From: DAOUBP01 sp964513075
GTDB lineage: Bacteria > Chloroflexota > Anaerolineae > CG2-30-64-16
DNA length: 64,000 bases
Assembly (NCBI GenBank): GCA_964513075.1
Contig: CAZELR010000006.1
Coordinates: 1-64,000 of the forward strand
Direction: 5' to 3'
The position numbers were made by a program, and so were the translations under genes. Of this stretch, positions 1 to 7,271 are shown piece after piece. The notes below the pieces were generated by a model. The model saw only the letters and a list, made by a program, of their open reading frames with translations. It had not been told where the DNA came from and ran no database searches. How positions within the stretch are numbered: the stretch's first letter is position 1; each line of letters begins with the position of its first letter.

Positions 1-1419
1 CCCGTTGTTGGTCACATCCTTGCCCGCGGCCAGCGTCAGCGTCGACGTGCCGAGGTCGCCCAGGTTGAAGCCGTTCTGCTCGAAGCCGGCCGGGGTCGTG
101 CCCGCGCCGCCGTAGGTATTGCCGTCAACACCGGCGTCGATGGTGAAATTGCCCAGGAGTCTGTAGCTGCCCACATTGACTTTGAAGCTAACCCACGAAT
201 CGTTGGTCACCTGGACGTTGTTCGGGACGCCTGGCTGCGAGCCGGTGGTGTTGCCTGGGATCCATTCGCCGTAGGCCTGGAAGGCGTCCACGGCGGGACG
301 GGCGCCCCCTTCGTTTTCCGGGTAGCCGACAGAGTACTTGAGCGTCGAGCTTGCCCCATAGAACGGCGCGCCGCAATCGCGATTGGCGCATGCCGTAGCG
401 TTATTGCGCCCCTGTTCCTCGTTGGCGACGAAGGTGCGCGTATTGAGCGTCAGTGTCCCGTTGATCGTCGCGCGAACCGCTGTTGCATCCTGGTCGTAGA
501 AGTCCACGCCGAAGACGCCGGAGCCGTTGGCGCTGATGGTGACGTTGTTGAATGTGGTGGCGGCGCTGCCCCACACCCGACCGTTGATGTTGTTCTGTCC
601 CTCAAAAGCCACCGTGCCGCTCTCGGCGGTGAACGTGCCGTTGTTGGTGAAACTGGGGTTTGCCGTAGCGGTCCCGGCGATTGTTAGTGTGTTTGCGGTC
701 GAATCATCCTGGAGCGCGCCAAGAATCTTGACGGATCGCACTGTCGGGTCGGTGGTCAGGCTCACCGTGCTGCCGCTGCAGATCTCTACGTCCGCATTGG
801 GCGCGGGTGTGGTCCCGCCGGTCCAGGTTGAGCCGCTGTCCCAGGTGCCGGTGCCGCTGGTCGTGCGGACAAGAACCGAGAAAGTGGCTTTGTAGTTCGC
901 ACCTCCGTTACTTAGGTAGAGAGTGCCATCGCTGCTTGCAGCCTGAGAGTAAACCTCGATCGTGTAGGTGCCCGGCCCCAGGCCTGCCGCAATATCCGTG
1001 GCCCCATCTGATTTTCTCCATCTCTGGTCACCGTCATTGCTAAAGGTTGAGCACTCATCGGATCCTTTGTTGCACCGAAAGGGTGCATTTAGATTCGTGT
1101 AGCTGCCTGACGCACTCCCCTGTGGATAGACACGATAGTTGATGCTGGCGCCAGTGACATTCGATCCGCCGTTTTTGTAGGTATCCACATAGCCACCAAC
1201 GAACACCAGCGTCTGCCCACAACCAATGCTGCCAAGGTTGGTTCCATTGAAGTTCGCAACAGGGTAGTCAGTATTGACGCCACCTCTGACATTGAGCGTA
1301 ATGCCTCCGGCGAAGATGCCTGAAAGCGCCAGGGCCACGGTCGGCAGGAGCAACATCGCCGTCAATGCCAGGAGCATCGTAGCGGAACCCAGGCGCAGCA
1401 ATCTGGTCGTGGTCTTCAT
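1..1419 (-). CDS. Large secreted surface protein, C-terminus beyond window
   Basis: An uninterrupted frame of 473 codons starts at ATG 1419 and runs off the left edge with no stop, so only the N-terminus is present. The first 33 residues form a signal peptide: a basic N-region (KTTTRLLR), a hydrophobic core and an ALA-type end. The mature part is rich in Gly, Ser, Thr and Asn. It begins with a beta-sandwich-like domain containing Cys pairs (residues about 35-190). It continues with a GTWDSGSTWTGG segment and NGTFTAESGTVAF-like repeats, typical of beta-helical or adhesin-like extracellular proteins. A Shine-Dalgarno (AGGGAG) lies 6 nt upstream, and a consensus promoter lies at 1552-1580. It is probably exported and surface-bound; the binding target is unknown. 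I recognise no catalytic motif. Confidence 0.8.
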   Translation of the reverse strand, partial: MKTTTRLLRLGSATMLLALTAMLLLPTVALALSGIFAGGITLNVRGGVNTDYPVANFNGTNLGSIGCGQTLVFVGGYVDTYKNGGSNVTGASINYRVYPQGSASGSYTNLNAPFRCNKGSDECSTFSNDGDQRWRKSDGATDIAAGLGPGTYTIEVYSQAASSDGTLYLSNGGANYKATFSVLVRTTSGTGTWDSGSTWTGGTTPAPNADVEICSGSTVSLTTDPTVRSVKILGALQDDSTANTLTIAGTATANPSFTNNGTFTAESGTVAFEGQNNINGRVWGSAATTFNNVTISANGSGVFGVDFYDQDATAVRATINGTLTLNTRTFVANEEQGRNNATACANRDCGAPFYGASSTLKYSVGYPENEGGARPAVDAFQAYGEWIPGNTTGSQPGVPNNVQVTNDSWVSFKVNVGSYRLLGNFTIDAGVDGNTYGGAGTTPAGFEQNGFNLGDLGTSTLTLAAGKDVTNNG

Positions 1420-1551
1420 GAGCTTCTCCCTCTTCATTCCGTAACGGTGAGCAGGTAACCTATTTACCCCTTCAATATGATACGCCGCCAAGATTACGGC
1501 GCATCTAACACCTGGACGAGCCATGAGAAATGGTCCGGATTGGGTGCGGCA

Positions 1552-1580
1552 ATTCTAGCTCAGCGCCTACAACGTGTCAA
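1552..1580 (-). promoter_or_regulatory. Sigma-70 type promoter for secreted protein gene
   Basis: On the minus strand, TTGACA (1580-1575) and TAGAAT (1557-1552) are separated by 17 bp. The predicted transcript has a leader of about 125 nt before ATG 1419, containing a short GGTAA/TTACC hairpin. I see no riboswitch that I can name in this leader. Confidence 0.7.
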
Positions 1581-1606
1581 TTTACATTGGCGCTTACGTC
1601 CGTCAT

Positions 1607-1641
1607 CCTTCGTCCTTCGTCCTTCGTCCTTCGTCCTTCGT
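1607..1641 (+). repeat. Tandem 7-bp repeat (CCTTCGT x5)
   Basis: Five perfect copies of CCTTCGT run in tandem, followed by a degenerate sixth. The array ends directly at the -10 element of the next gene and occupies the place where a -35 element would sit. Confidence 0.9.
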
Positions 1642-1648
1642 CCTTCTA

Positions 1649-1657
1649 TGCTATAAT
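1649..1657 (+). promoter_or_regulatory. Extended -10 promoter with start codon at +1
   Basis: TGCTATAAT is a perfect extended -10 element. Its end is only 6 nt from the ATG at 1664, so transcription would begin at about the start codon and give a leaderless mRNA. There is no -35 box; the tandem 7-bp repeat lies there instead. Confidence 0.6.
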
Positions 1658-1663
1658 GCCCCC

Positions 1664-2824
1664 ATGACCGTCCAACTCCCTGCCCAGGAGGCCCTCTGCC
1701 GCCTGCTCGCTGCCGCCTGGGATCCCACCCGGCGCCCCGCGGCCGACGTGGTCCCGTGGCCCGAGCTGCTGCCCCTGGCCGGGGCCGGCGGCGTTGCCGC
1801 GACCCTCTACGCGGCGACGCGCGACATGCCGCTGCCCATCGACGTGCAGGAGGCGCTGGCGCAGGCGTTCTACGCCACGGCCGCAGCCAACACGCGCGGC
1901 CTGCACCAATTGGCGCAGGTGGGGGCTGCCCTGGCGGCCGCGGGCGCGCCGCTTCTGCTGCTGAAGGGTGCGGCGTTGGCCGAGGCCCTCTATGCCGACC
2001 CCGCGCTGCGGCCGTTCGGCGATATCGACCTGCTCATCCCCCACGCGTCCCTGCCGGCCTGCCGCGACGCGCTGCTGCGGCTCGGCTACGCGCCGGCCGA
2101 GGTGGAGCATCAGCCGGGCGCCGGCCTGGCCTATCGCAACGAGGAATCGTTCCTGCCCCCCGCGGCCGATCTCGCCCCGGTCGAGCTGCACTGGCACCTG
2201 CTCGACGTCCCTTACTACCTGCGCCGCGTGCCCGTGGCCTGGTTCTGGGAGCATTCCGAGCCGCGCACGATCGCCGGCCAGCCGTTCCGGGTGCTCACCC
2301 CCGAGGCCAACCTGGTGTATCTGCCCGCGCACCTGGCGCTGCACCACCAGTTCCAGGGCCTGCGCTCCCTGCTCGACCTGGCGCTGCTGATCGTGAAGCA
2401 CGGAGACCGGCTCGACTGGGCCGGGGTCTTCGCCGCAGCGCGCGCCTTCGAGCTGCTGGCCGCGCTGCGGCAGACGCTGGAGCGCCTGGCTCAGTGCTGG
2501 CCCTCGCTGCCGCTGGACGGGCCGCGGCAGCAGGCGCACGCCCTCAGGCCTACGCGGACGGACGAGCGGCTCTTTCGCCTCCTCTCCGCCGCATCGCGCA
2601 GCGCTACCCTCGACTTCTACACCACGCTCGTCTCGCTGCCCGATGCCGCGGCCCGCGCGCGCTACGCCTGGTTCAACCTCTTCCCCCAGCCCGCGTATAT
2701 GCGGGAACGCTACAAGGTGGCCGCGGGCTGGCAGCTGCCCTACTGGTACCTGTATCGTCTGGCCGCGGGCCTGCCTCGCCTCGCCGCCATCGTGCCCCGC
2801 GCCAGGCGCATCGAGCGCGGATAG
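1664..2824 (+). CDS. Nucleotidyltransferase-fold family protein (NTP_transf_5 type)
   Basis: This 386-residue protein carries the motif LLKGAALAEALY followed by RPFGDIDLLI. That pattern marks the 'uncharacterised nucleotidyltransferase' family (PF14907-like), in which the DxD pair would bind metal. An earlier in-frame ATG at 1574 lies in the promoter and repeat region, so ATG 1664 is preferred. Family members often sit near asparagine-synthase or polysaccharide genes and their substrates are unknown. Here it precedes heptose-nucleotide genes, so a role in surface glycan or natural-product modification is possible. That role is inference. Confidence 0.75.
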   Translation: MTVQLPAQEALCRLLAAAWDPTRRPAADVVPWPELLPLAGAGGVAATLYAATRDMPLPIDVQEALAQAFYATAAANTRGLHQLAQVGAALAAAGAPLLLLKGAALAEALYADPALRPFGDIDLLIPHASLPACRDALLRLGYAPAEVEHQPGAGLAYRNEESFLPPAADLAPVELHWHLLDVPYYLRRVPVAWFWEHSEPRTIAGQPFRVLTPEANLVYLPAHLALHHQFQGLRSLLDLALLIVKHGDRLDWAGVFAAARAFELLAALRQTLERLAQCWPSLPLDGPRQQAHALRPTRTDERLFRLLSAASRSATLDFYTTLVSLPDAAARARYAWFNLFPQPAYMRERYKVAAGWQLPYWYLYRLAAGLPRLAAIVPRARRIERG

Positions 2825-2837
2825 GATCTGTCGTTTC

Positions 2838-2873
2838 TGTGATTTGCATCACGGAGCACTGCCCCTGTATAAT
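2838..2873 (+). promoter_or_regulatory. Promoter with overlapping CRP/FNR-like palindrome
   Basis: TTGCAT (2844-2849) and TATAAT (2868-2873) are spaced by 18 bp upstream of the GmhA-HddC fusion gene. The -35 box lies inside TGTGA-N6-TCACG (2838-2853), which resembles a CRP-family operator (TGTGA-N6-TCACA). A regulator bound there would overlap the polymerase contact. Regulator identity is unknown. Confidence 0.5.
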
Positions 2874-2916
2874 CACCGTTGGTGTCAATCTCTCAATACG
2901 GGACTAATAAATATCA

Positions 2917-4251
2917 ATGTTGTCAGAACATGTGGAAGCCTACCTGGCCGAGCTGGCCCGCGGTCTCGCCGCGCTGGATCGCGCCGCGATCCGGGCGCTG
3001 GCCGAGGCGCTTATGGCCGTCCGCCGCGCCGATGGCCAGGTGCTGATCATCGGCAACGGCGGCAGTTCCGCGCTGGCTTCGCACATGGTCAACGACCTCA
3101 ACAAGATCGTGGTCGACGGCCAGCCGCGCTGGCGCGCGCTCTGTCTCACCGATAACGTCCCGCTGCTCACCGCCTGGGCCAACGACGCGGCCTACGACCA
3201 GGTGTTTGCCGAGCAGCTGCGCAACTACTGCCGGCCCGGCGACCTGGTGCTCGCGGTCTCGTGCAGCGGCAACAGCGCCAACGTGCTGGAGGGACTGCGT
3301 GTCGCGCGCGAGCTGGGCGCGGTCACCGCGGGGCTGACCGGCGACGACGGCGGCTGCCTCGCCGGCCTGGTGGATATCTGCGTGCGCGCGCCCGTCTCCT
3401 ACATCGGCCAGCAGGAGGACCTGCACATGGTGCTGGATCACCTGCTGGCAAGCCTGCTGCGCAAGTGGGTGGCCGAGATCGCGGCCCGCGCGGCGCGGCC
3501 TCCCAAGGCGCTGGTGCTGGCTGCGGGCGAGGGCACGCGGCTGCGGCCCCTCACCTTGAACCTGCCCAAGGCGATGGTGCCGATCGACGGCCGGCCGCTG
3601 CTGGCCCACACGCTGGACTGGCTCGCGCGCTCCGGCATCCGCGACGTCGCCATCAACCTGCACCACTGCCCGGACGCCATCACCGGCGCCTTCGGAGACG
3701 GGGCGGCCCGCGGGATGCGCATCACTTATTCGCACGAAGATCGCCTGCTGGGCACCGCGGGCGCGGCGCGGCGGCTGGAGGGTTTCCTGCGCGACGGGCC
3801 CTTTGTGGTGGTTTACGGCGACGTGCTGACCGACCTGGATCTGGCTGCGCTGCTGGCGTTCCACCACGAGCGCGTGGTTGCCGATCCCGGCACAGCGGCC
3901 ACCCTGGCGCTCTACCGCGTGCCTAATCCGACCGAGGTGGGGCTCGTGGGGCTCGACGGCAACGGCCGCATCACCCGCTTTCTCGAGAAGCCGCGGCCCG
4001 AGGAGGTCTTCACCGACCTGGCCAACGCGGGCGTGCTGGTGGTCGAGCCGGCCGTGCTCGATCACATCCCGGACGGGGCGTTTGCCGACTTCGGCCTGGA
4101 CGTGCTGCCCGCGCTGCTGGCCGCGGGCGCGCCCCTCTACGGCTGGCCGATCCCCCGGGACACGTACCTGCTGGATATCGGCAGCCTGGAGAAGTACGAC
4201 CAGGCGCAGCGGGAATGGCCCGTCCGGGCCCGCCGCCAGCGCAGTTTGTAA
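2917..4251 (+). CDS. Fused sedoheptulose-7-phosphate isomerase / heptose-1-phosphate nucleotidyltransferase
   Basis: This 444-residue protein is a two-domain fusion. Residues 1-190 form a SIS domain of GmhA type (IGNGGSSALASHMVNDL at about 46-62, then CSGNSANV). It would convert sedoheptulose 7-phosphate to heptose 7-phosphate. Residues 199-444 form a sugar-1-phosphate nucleotidyltransferase of HddC/RmlA type (LAAGEGTRLRPLT, then LPKAMVPIDG, and YGDVLTD as the metal site). It would activate heptose 1-phosphate with GTP or another NTP. The linked GmhB-type phosphatase gene downstream supports the heptose assignment. The fusion joins the first and last steps of the pathway. The kinase step is not found in the window. 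Nucleotide specificity (GDP versus ADP) cannot be read from sequence alone. Confidence 0.85.
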   Translation: MLSEHVEAYLAELARGLAALDRAAIRALAEALMAVRRADGQVLIIGNGGSSALASHMVNDLNKIVVDGQPRWRALCLTDNVPLLTAWANDAAYDQVFAEQLRNYCRPGDLVLAVSCSGNSANVLEGLRVARELGAVTAGLTGDDGGCLAGLVDICVRAPVSYIGQQEDLHMVLDHLLASLLRKWVAEIAARAARPPKALVLAAGEGTRLRPLTLNLPKAMVPIDGRPLLAHTLDWLARSGIRDVAINLHHCPDAITGAFGDGAARGMRITYSHEDRLLGTAGAARRLEGFLRDGPFVVVYGDVLTDLDLAALLAFHHERVVADPGTAATLALYRVPNPTEVGLVGLDGNGRITRFLEKPRPEEVFTDLANAGVLVVEPAVLDHIPDGAFADFGLDVLPALLAAGAPLYGWPIPRDTYLLDIGSLEKYDQAQREWPVRARRQRSL

Positions 4252-4308
4252 CGCAATCCGCTGGATTGTTTGGCCGGACATTGGAGTGGTTCATTATGTC
4301 TGCCGCAA

Positions 4309-4448
4309 TGTCATGCTGAGCGGGTTGACGGCTCAAGATCAGTTGCGGCGAGACCCCAGCGAAGCATCTCGTCTGCGCCGGCAGAGATGCTTCGGCCTGA
4401 TGAACTCAGCTCAACGACGCAGGTCGGGGACTCGGCCTCAGCATGACA
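4309..4448. repeat. MITE-like palindromic repeat element (140 bp)
   Basis: The element is bounded by perfect 12-bp terminal inverted repeats, TGTCATGCTGAG at the left and CTCAGCATGACA at the right. A second inner pair is GAAGCATCTC (4361-4370) and GAGATGCTTC (4384-4393). There is no coding capacity. It resembles the dispersed TGTCATxCTGAGC families seen between genes in several phyla. It separates the fusion gene from gmhB and lies just upstream of the gmhB ribosome-binding site. Confidence 0.75.
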
Positions 4449-4481
4449 CAATCGAGTCCAATAGAGCAGGAGCATCGCACG

Positions 4482-5081
4482 ATGGGACAGCCCGCCATCT
4501 TCCTCGATCGCGACGGCGTGATCAACCGCAACCGCTGCGACCACGTCAAGAGCTGGGACGAGTTCGAGTTCCTGCCCGGCGCGTTGGATGCGCTGGTCAG
4601 GCTGGCGCGGCTGGACCTGCTTGTGATCGTGATCAGCAACCAGGCTGCCGTGGGCCGGGGTCTCATGACGCGTGCCGCGGTTGACGAGATCAATCGCCGC
4701 ATGGTGGCCGAGATTCGCTCGGCCGGCGGCCGGATTGACGATGTGCTGTATTGTCCGCATCGGCCGGAAGACGCCTGCACCTGCCGCAAGCCGCGGCCCG
4801 GCCTGCTGCTCCAGGCTGCCGAGCGCTGGCAGATCGATCTGGCCGCCAGCATCCTGGTCGGCGACGCCGAGGCCGACATGCTGGCCGCCCAGAGCGCGGG
4901 GTGCCGTTCGCTGCTGGTGCTCAGCGGCCGCGGGGCCGAGCAGTTGGCTGTGTTGCGCGCTGCGGGCCGGGACGGCGGTCGTCTCGGCTTCGCGGTCGCC
5001 GCGGATCTTGCCGCCGCGGTGGACTGGCTCCGCGCGGCCCTGTTCAGCGCCGGGCCTGTCCCCCTGGCTGCCCCAGCCTAG
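4482..5081 (+). CDS. gmhB: D-glycero-D-manno-heptose bisphosphate 7-phosphatase
   Basis: This 199-residue HAD-family phosphatase removes the 7-phosphate from heptose 1,7-bisphosphate, the step between the isomerase and nucleotidyltransferase domains of the upstream fusion. The motif FLDRDGVINRN gives the nucleophile and acid (D9, D11). The GmhB zinc site is visible as C91, H93, C99 and C101 (CPHRPEDACTCRKP), and GDAEADMLAAQ is the last HAD motif. ATG 4482 is chosen because CAGGAG lies 9 nt upstream and the DRDGV motif then sits at the usual distance from the N-terminus. An in-frame ATG at 4443 lies inside the repeat element. It converges on, and overlaps by 4 bp, the yqeB stop. Confidence 0.9.
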   Translation: MGQPAIFLDRDGVINRNRCDHVKSWDEFEFLPGALDALVRLARLDLLVIVISNQAAVGRGLMTRAAVDEINRRMVAEIRSAGGRIDDVLYCPHRPEDACTCRKPRPGLLLQAAERWQIDLAASILVGDAEADMLAAQSAGCRSLLVLSGRGAEQLAVLRAAGRDGGRLGFAVAADLAAAVDWLRAALFSAGPVPLAAPA

Positions 5082-5944
5082 CCTGCTGCGTTCTGAAAGA
5101 ACAGGATCGCCTCCAGCACGCCGCCGGCAATGGCCAGCGACTTTTCCGAGATCAGGGTGCAGTGCTCGGGCGCAGCGCGCGGGTCGACGTCACCGATCTT
5201 GAGACCCGCAGTCACGATCGTGCCCGGCCGGACCAGGCCGCGCAGCACGCCCGATGTGCCGGCAAGGACCGGACTGCCCGCAACGCTTGCCACCACCTGT
5301 CCCTTCGTGATCCGCTCGCCGATGGCTGCTCGATTCTCCACGATGCCGTCTGCCGGCGCGCGCAGGACCCGCTGCCAGCTCTCGCCCCCCACCAGGCCCG
5401 GCACGCCGGTGTTCGGTTCCGCGCTGCCCTGGTAGATAGTGCGGCCCAACCGGTGCCCGCGATTCGTCTCGACGACAGCATGGCAGTCCACGCCGGCGGT
5501 GAACCCGGGCCCGAGCGCGATGACCACCGGCGCATCCGCCAGCGTTGTGCCCGTGTTGCGCTTTGCCATGATCGCGTCCACCAACACCGCGGGCGCCAGC
5601 TCGGCCAGGCTGCGTGCTTCGGGGTCCACCAGGACGGGGATAATCCTGCGACTGGGCCCTGCTCCGCCCAAGACGCTGCCTTGGGCCAGGATGGCGCGCA
5701 CCGCGGCAACGTCGTCCGCGCGCCGGGCGCGAATCCCCTCGACCACAACCTCGTTCTCGTAGACCGCCTCGCCGAACGCCACCGTCCGGCGCACCATCAG
5801 CGGCTCGGGCAGCTCGATCATGACGACGGGGAAGCCGCAGCGGTGCAGCCGCGCGGCCACTCCGCTCGCCAGGTCGCCGGCGCCCTTGATCACGACGAGC
5901 GTAGCGGAGATCGTGGGCATCCTGAGCGCAGTCAAAGGACTCAT
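5078..5944 (-). CDS. yqeB: Selenium-dependent molybdenum hydroxylase maturation protein (YqeB/EF2563 family)
   Basis: This 288-residue protein begins with a Rossmann-like segment (VIKGAGDLASGVAARLHRCGF) and contains AKRNTGTTLADAPVVIALGPGF and GRTIYQGSAEPNTG. Both are hallmarks of the EF2563/YqeB family, linked genomically to selenium-dependent molybdenum hydroxylases. ATG 5944 is chosen because it forms an ATGA overlap with the stop of the upstream beta-lactamase-fold gene, implying translational coupling. The hydroxylase genes and other accessory genes are not in this window, so the partner enzyme must lie elsewhere or the role has shifted. The family call is firm; the function is inferred. 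Confidence 0.8.
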   Translation of the reverse strand: MSPLTALRMPTISATLVVIKGAGDLASGVAARLHRCGFPVVMIELPEPLMVRRTVAFGEAVYENEVVVEGIRARRADDVAAVRAILAQGSVLGGAGPSRRIIPVLVDPEARSLAELAPAVLVDAIMAKRNTGTTLADAPVVIALGPGFTAGVDCHAVVETNRGHRLGRTIYQGSAEPNTGVPGLVGGESWQRVLRAPADGIVENRAAIGERITKGQVVASVAGSPVLAGTSGVLRGLVRPGTIVTAGLKIGDVDPRAAPEHCTLISEKSLAIAGGVLEAILFFQNAAG

Positions 5945-7053
5945 GCGGGCAAACTCAGCCGCAGGCCGCCGGCCGGACCGGCTGCCTGGCCCTGCGGAGC
6001 GCCGACCAGCCACCGGCCCTCGGCTTGCTGCGTCAGGCGATCCGCGATGGCGCCATAGTTGCAGAGCAGGGTCGGCCTGGCGCCGGCCCGGGGCCGGCAA
6101 GCCGCGATCAACTGCGCGGTCTCCACGTCCGGGTGCTGGAACACGGCGCCGTTGGTAGAGATCAGCCAGCGGTCGCAGTCGACCAACTGCAGCCAGGCCT
6201 TGCTGACATTGTTCATGCTGCCGTGGTGCGGCAGCTTTACCGCGTCGAACCGCAGCCTGGCTACCGACCGCTCCGCGGCCAGCCGTTTCAGCGAGGCCGC
6301 CAGGGTGCGCGCGTGGGCGTCGCTGGCCAGCAGCACCGCCACACCGGCATATTCGAAGACGCAGGCGATGCTGGAGCCGTTGGCTACCGTGCTATCGTCC
6401 CCGTACTTGCGCGGCTTCGGCATTCCCCTGGTGTCCGCAGGCAGGGTCGGGGGCCGGTACTCGCGGCGCTCGGCCAGCCGGGCGAGCGCCGCGCTCACGT
6501 CGCCGGGCGGGAAGTCGACGATTTCGGCGGCCCAACGCCTGCGCAGGCTGCGGAGGCGCGCCTCCGTCGGACCCAGGAGGGTGAGCGTGGCGCCGCCGGG
6601 GAGCGGCTTCACCGGCAGCGGCCCGGTGTCCGGAATGACCACCGCGCGGTGGTCGAACTGCCTGTTCCAGCCCGCCCTCAGCGCCGGGTCGACGGTGACC
6701 AGGCCGTCGAGGAATTCGCCCTGCAGCGGCGCACGGGAAACGGCCCTGTTGCTTGCGCGAAAGAATTGGGGCCAGCCGTTGAACCACACCGCATCGATCT
6801 CCAGCTTCAGCCGCGCCCGCTCCTGCAGCAGGATCAGGCTGCCGTCGATGTGGTCGGCGTCGATGTGGGTGACGATCAGCAAGTCCAGCTTGCGCTCGTC
6901 TGGCGCCAGCGCCGCGATGCGCCGGCGCAGGCCCTCTTCATACGTGGGGGCCGGGCCGCCATCGATCAGGATGCGATGCGGGCGGGAGGCGGGACCGTAC
7001 TCGATCCAAAGCGCGTCGCCGTGTGCAGCCGGCAGCAGTTCGATCGTAAACAT
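5941..7053 (-). CDS. Metallo-beta-lactamase-fold hydrolase (ComEC/Rec2-like domain)
   Basis: This 370-residue soluble protein has the metal motif THIDADHIDGS, a D-substituted form of HxHxDH, near residue 61. A later PHHGS segment (KLPHHGSMNN) is typical of the ComEC-like branch of this fold. There is no signal peptide and there are no membrane segments, unlike full ComEC. The substrate is unknown; the branch includes nucleases and phosphodiesterases. It is the first gene of a two-gene unit with yqeB (4-bp overlap) and has its own consensus promoter at 7124-7152. Confidence 0.8.
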   Translation of the reverse strand: MFTIELLPAAHGDALWIEYGPASRPHRILIDGGPAPTYEEGLRRRIAALAPDERKLDLLIVTHIDADHIDGSLILLQERARLKLEIDAVWFNGWPQFFRASNRAVSRAPLQGEFLDGLVTVDPALRAGWNRQFDHRAVVIPDTGPLPVKPLPGGATLTLLGPTEARLRSLRRRWAAEIVDFPPGDVSAALARLAERREYRPPTLPADTRGMPKPRKYGDDSTVANGSSIACVFEYAGVAVLLASDAHARTLAASLKRLAAERSVARLRFDAVKLPHHGSMNNVSKAWLQLVDCDRWLISTNGAVFQHPDVETAQLIAACRPRAGARPTLLCNYGAIADRLTQQAEGRWLVGAPQGQAAGPAGGLRLSLPA

Positions 7054-7091
7054 GGCTGACCCTCCACCGTGAAAGATTGTCTGCTTCCCAA

Positions 7092-7120
7092 AGTGCGCTA
7101 ACAGCGCCTGTCAGCGCACT
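7092..7120. promoter_or_regulatory. 29-bp near-perfect palindrome, probable operator
   Basis: The sequence AGTGCGCT-A-ACAG-CGC-CTGT-C-AGCGCACT has 12 of 13 arm bases paired around a 3-bp centre. It lies directly downstream of the minus-strand -10 box, so it covers the expected transcription start of the beta-lactamase-fold gene. It could be a repressor operator or a leader hairpin. Confidence 0.65.
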
Positions 7121-7123
7121 GAT

Positions 7124-7152
7124 ATTGTAGGCCGACTCCCCGGAGATGTCAA
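7124..7152 (-). promoter_or_regulatory. Promoter for beta-lactamase-fold/yqeB unit
   Basis: Minus strand TTGACA (7152-7147), a 17-bp spacer and TACAAT (7129-7124). The 29-bp palindrome follows at the predicted start point. Confidence 0.7.
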
Positions 7153-7194
7153 TCGGGATTTTCCGGTGGCATCTCTCGCCCAGCCCTTCCGTCA

Positions 7195-7223
7195 TTGACC
7201 CGCGGCCTGTTTGGGGCTACAAT
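7195..7223 (+). promoter_or_regulatory. Promoter for the sugar-acid operon
   Basis: TTGACC (7195-7200), a 17-bp spacer and TACAAT (7218-7223), giving a leader of about 40 nt before ATG 7272. It diverges from the beta-lactamase-fold promoter 43 bp away. Confidence 0.7.
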
Positions 7224-7271
7224 GGGCGGCAAGACGCCCGTTTGCAAGGGCTCTCGATAGGACTTCAGATA

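Noticed and set aside
1420..1551. Riboswitch in the leader of the secreted protein gene
   Set aside because: A short hairpin is present, but no conserved aptamer core that I can name was found.
1574..1663. Longer N-terminus of the nucleotidyltransferase gene from ATG 1574
   Set aside because: It would translate the 7-bp repeat and promoter region; ATG 1664 better fits the family.
2923..4281. 452-codon frame antisense to the GmhA-HddC fusion
   Set aside because: It lies wholly opposite a well-supported gene, has no domain pattern and has Arg/Gln/His-rich composition typical of high-GC antisense frames.
6025..7072. Two long plus-strand frames across the metallo-hydrolase gene
   Set aside because: They are mirror frames of the real minus-strand gene with low-complexity composition.
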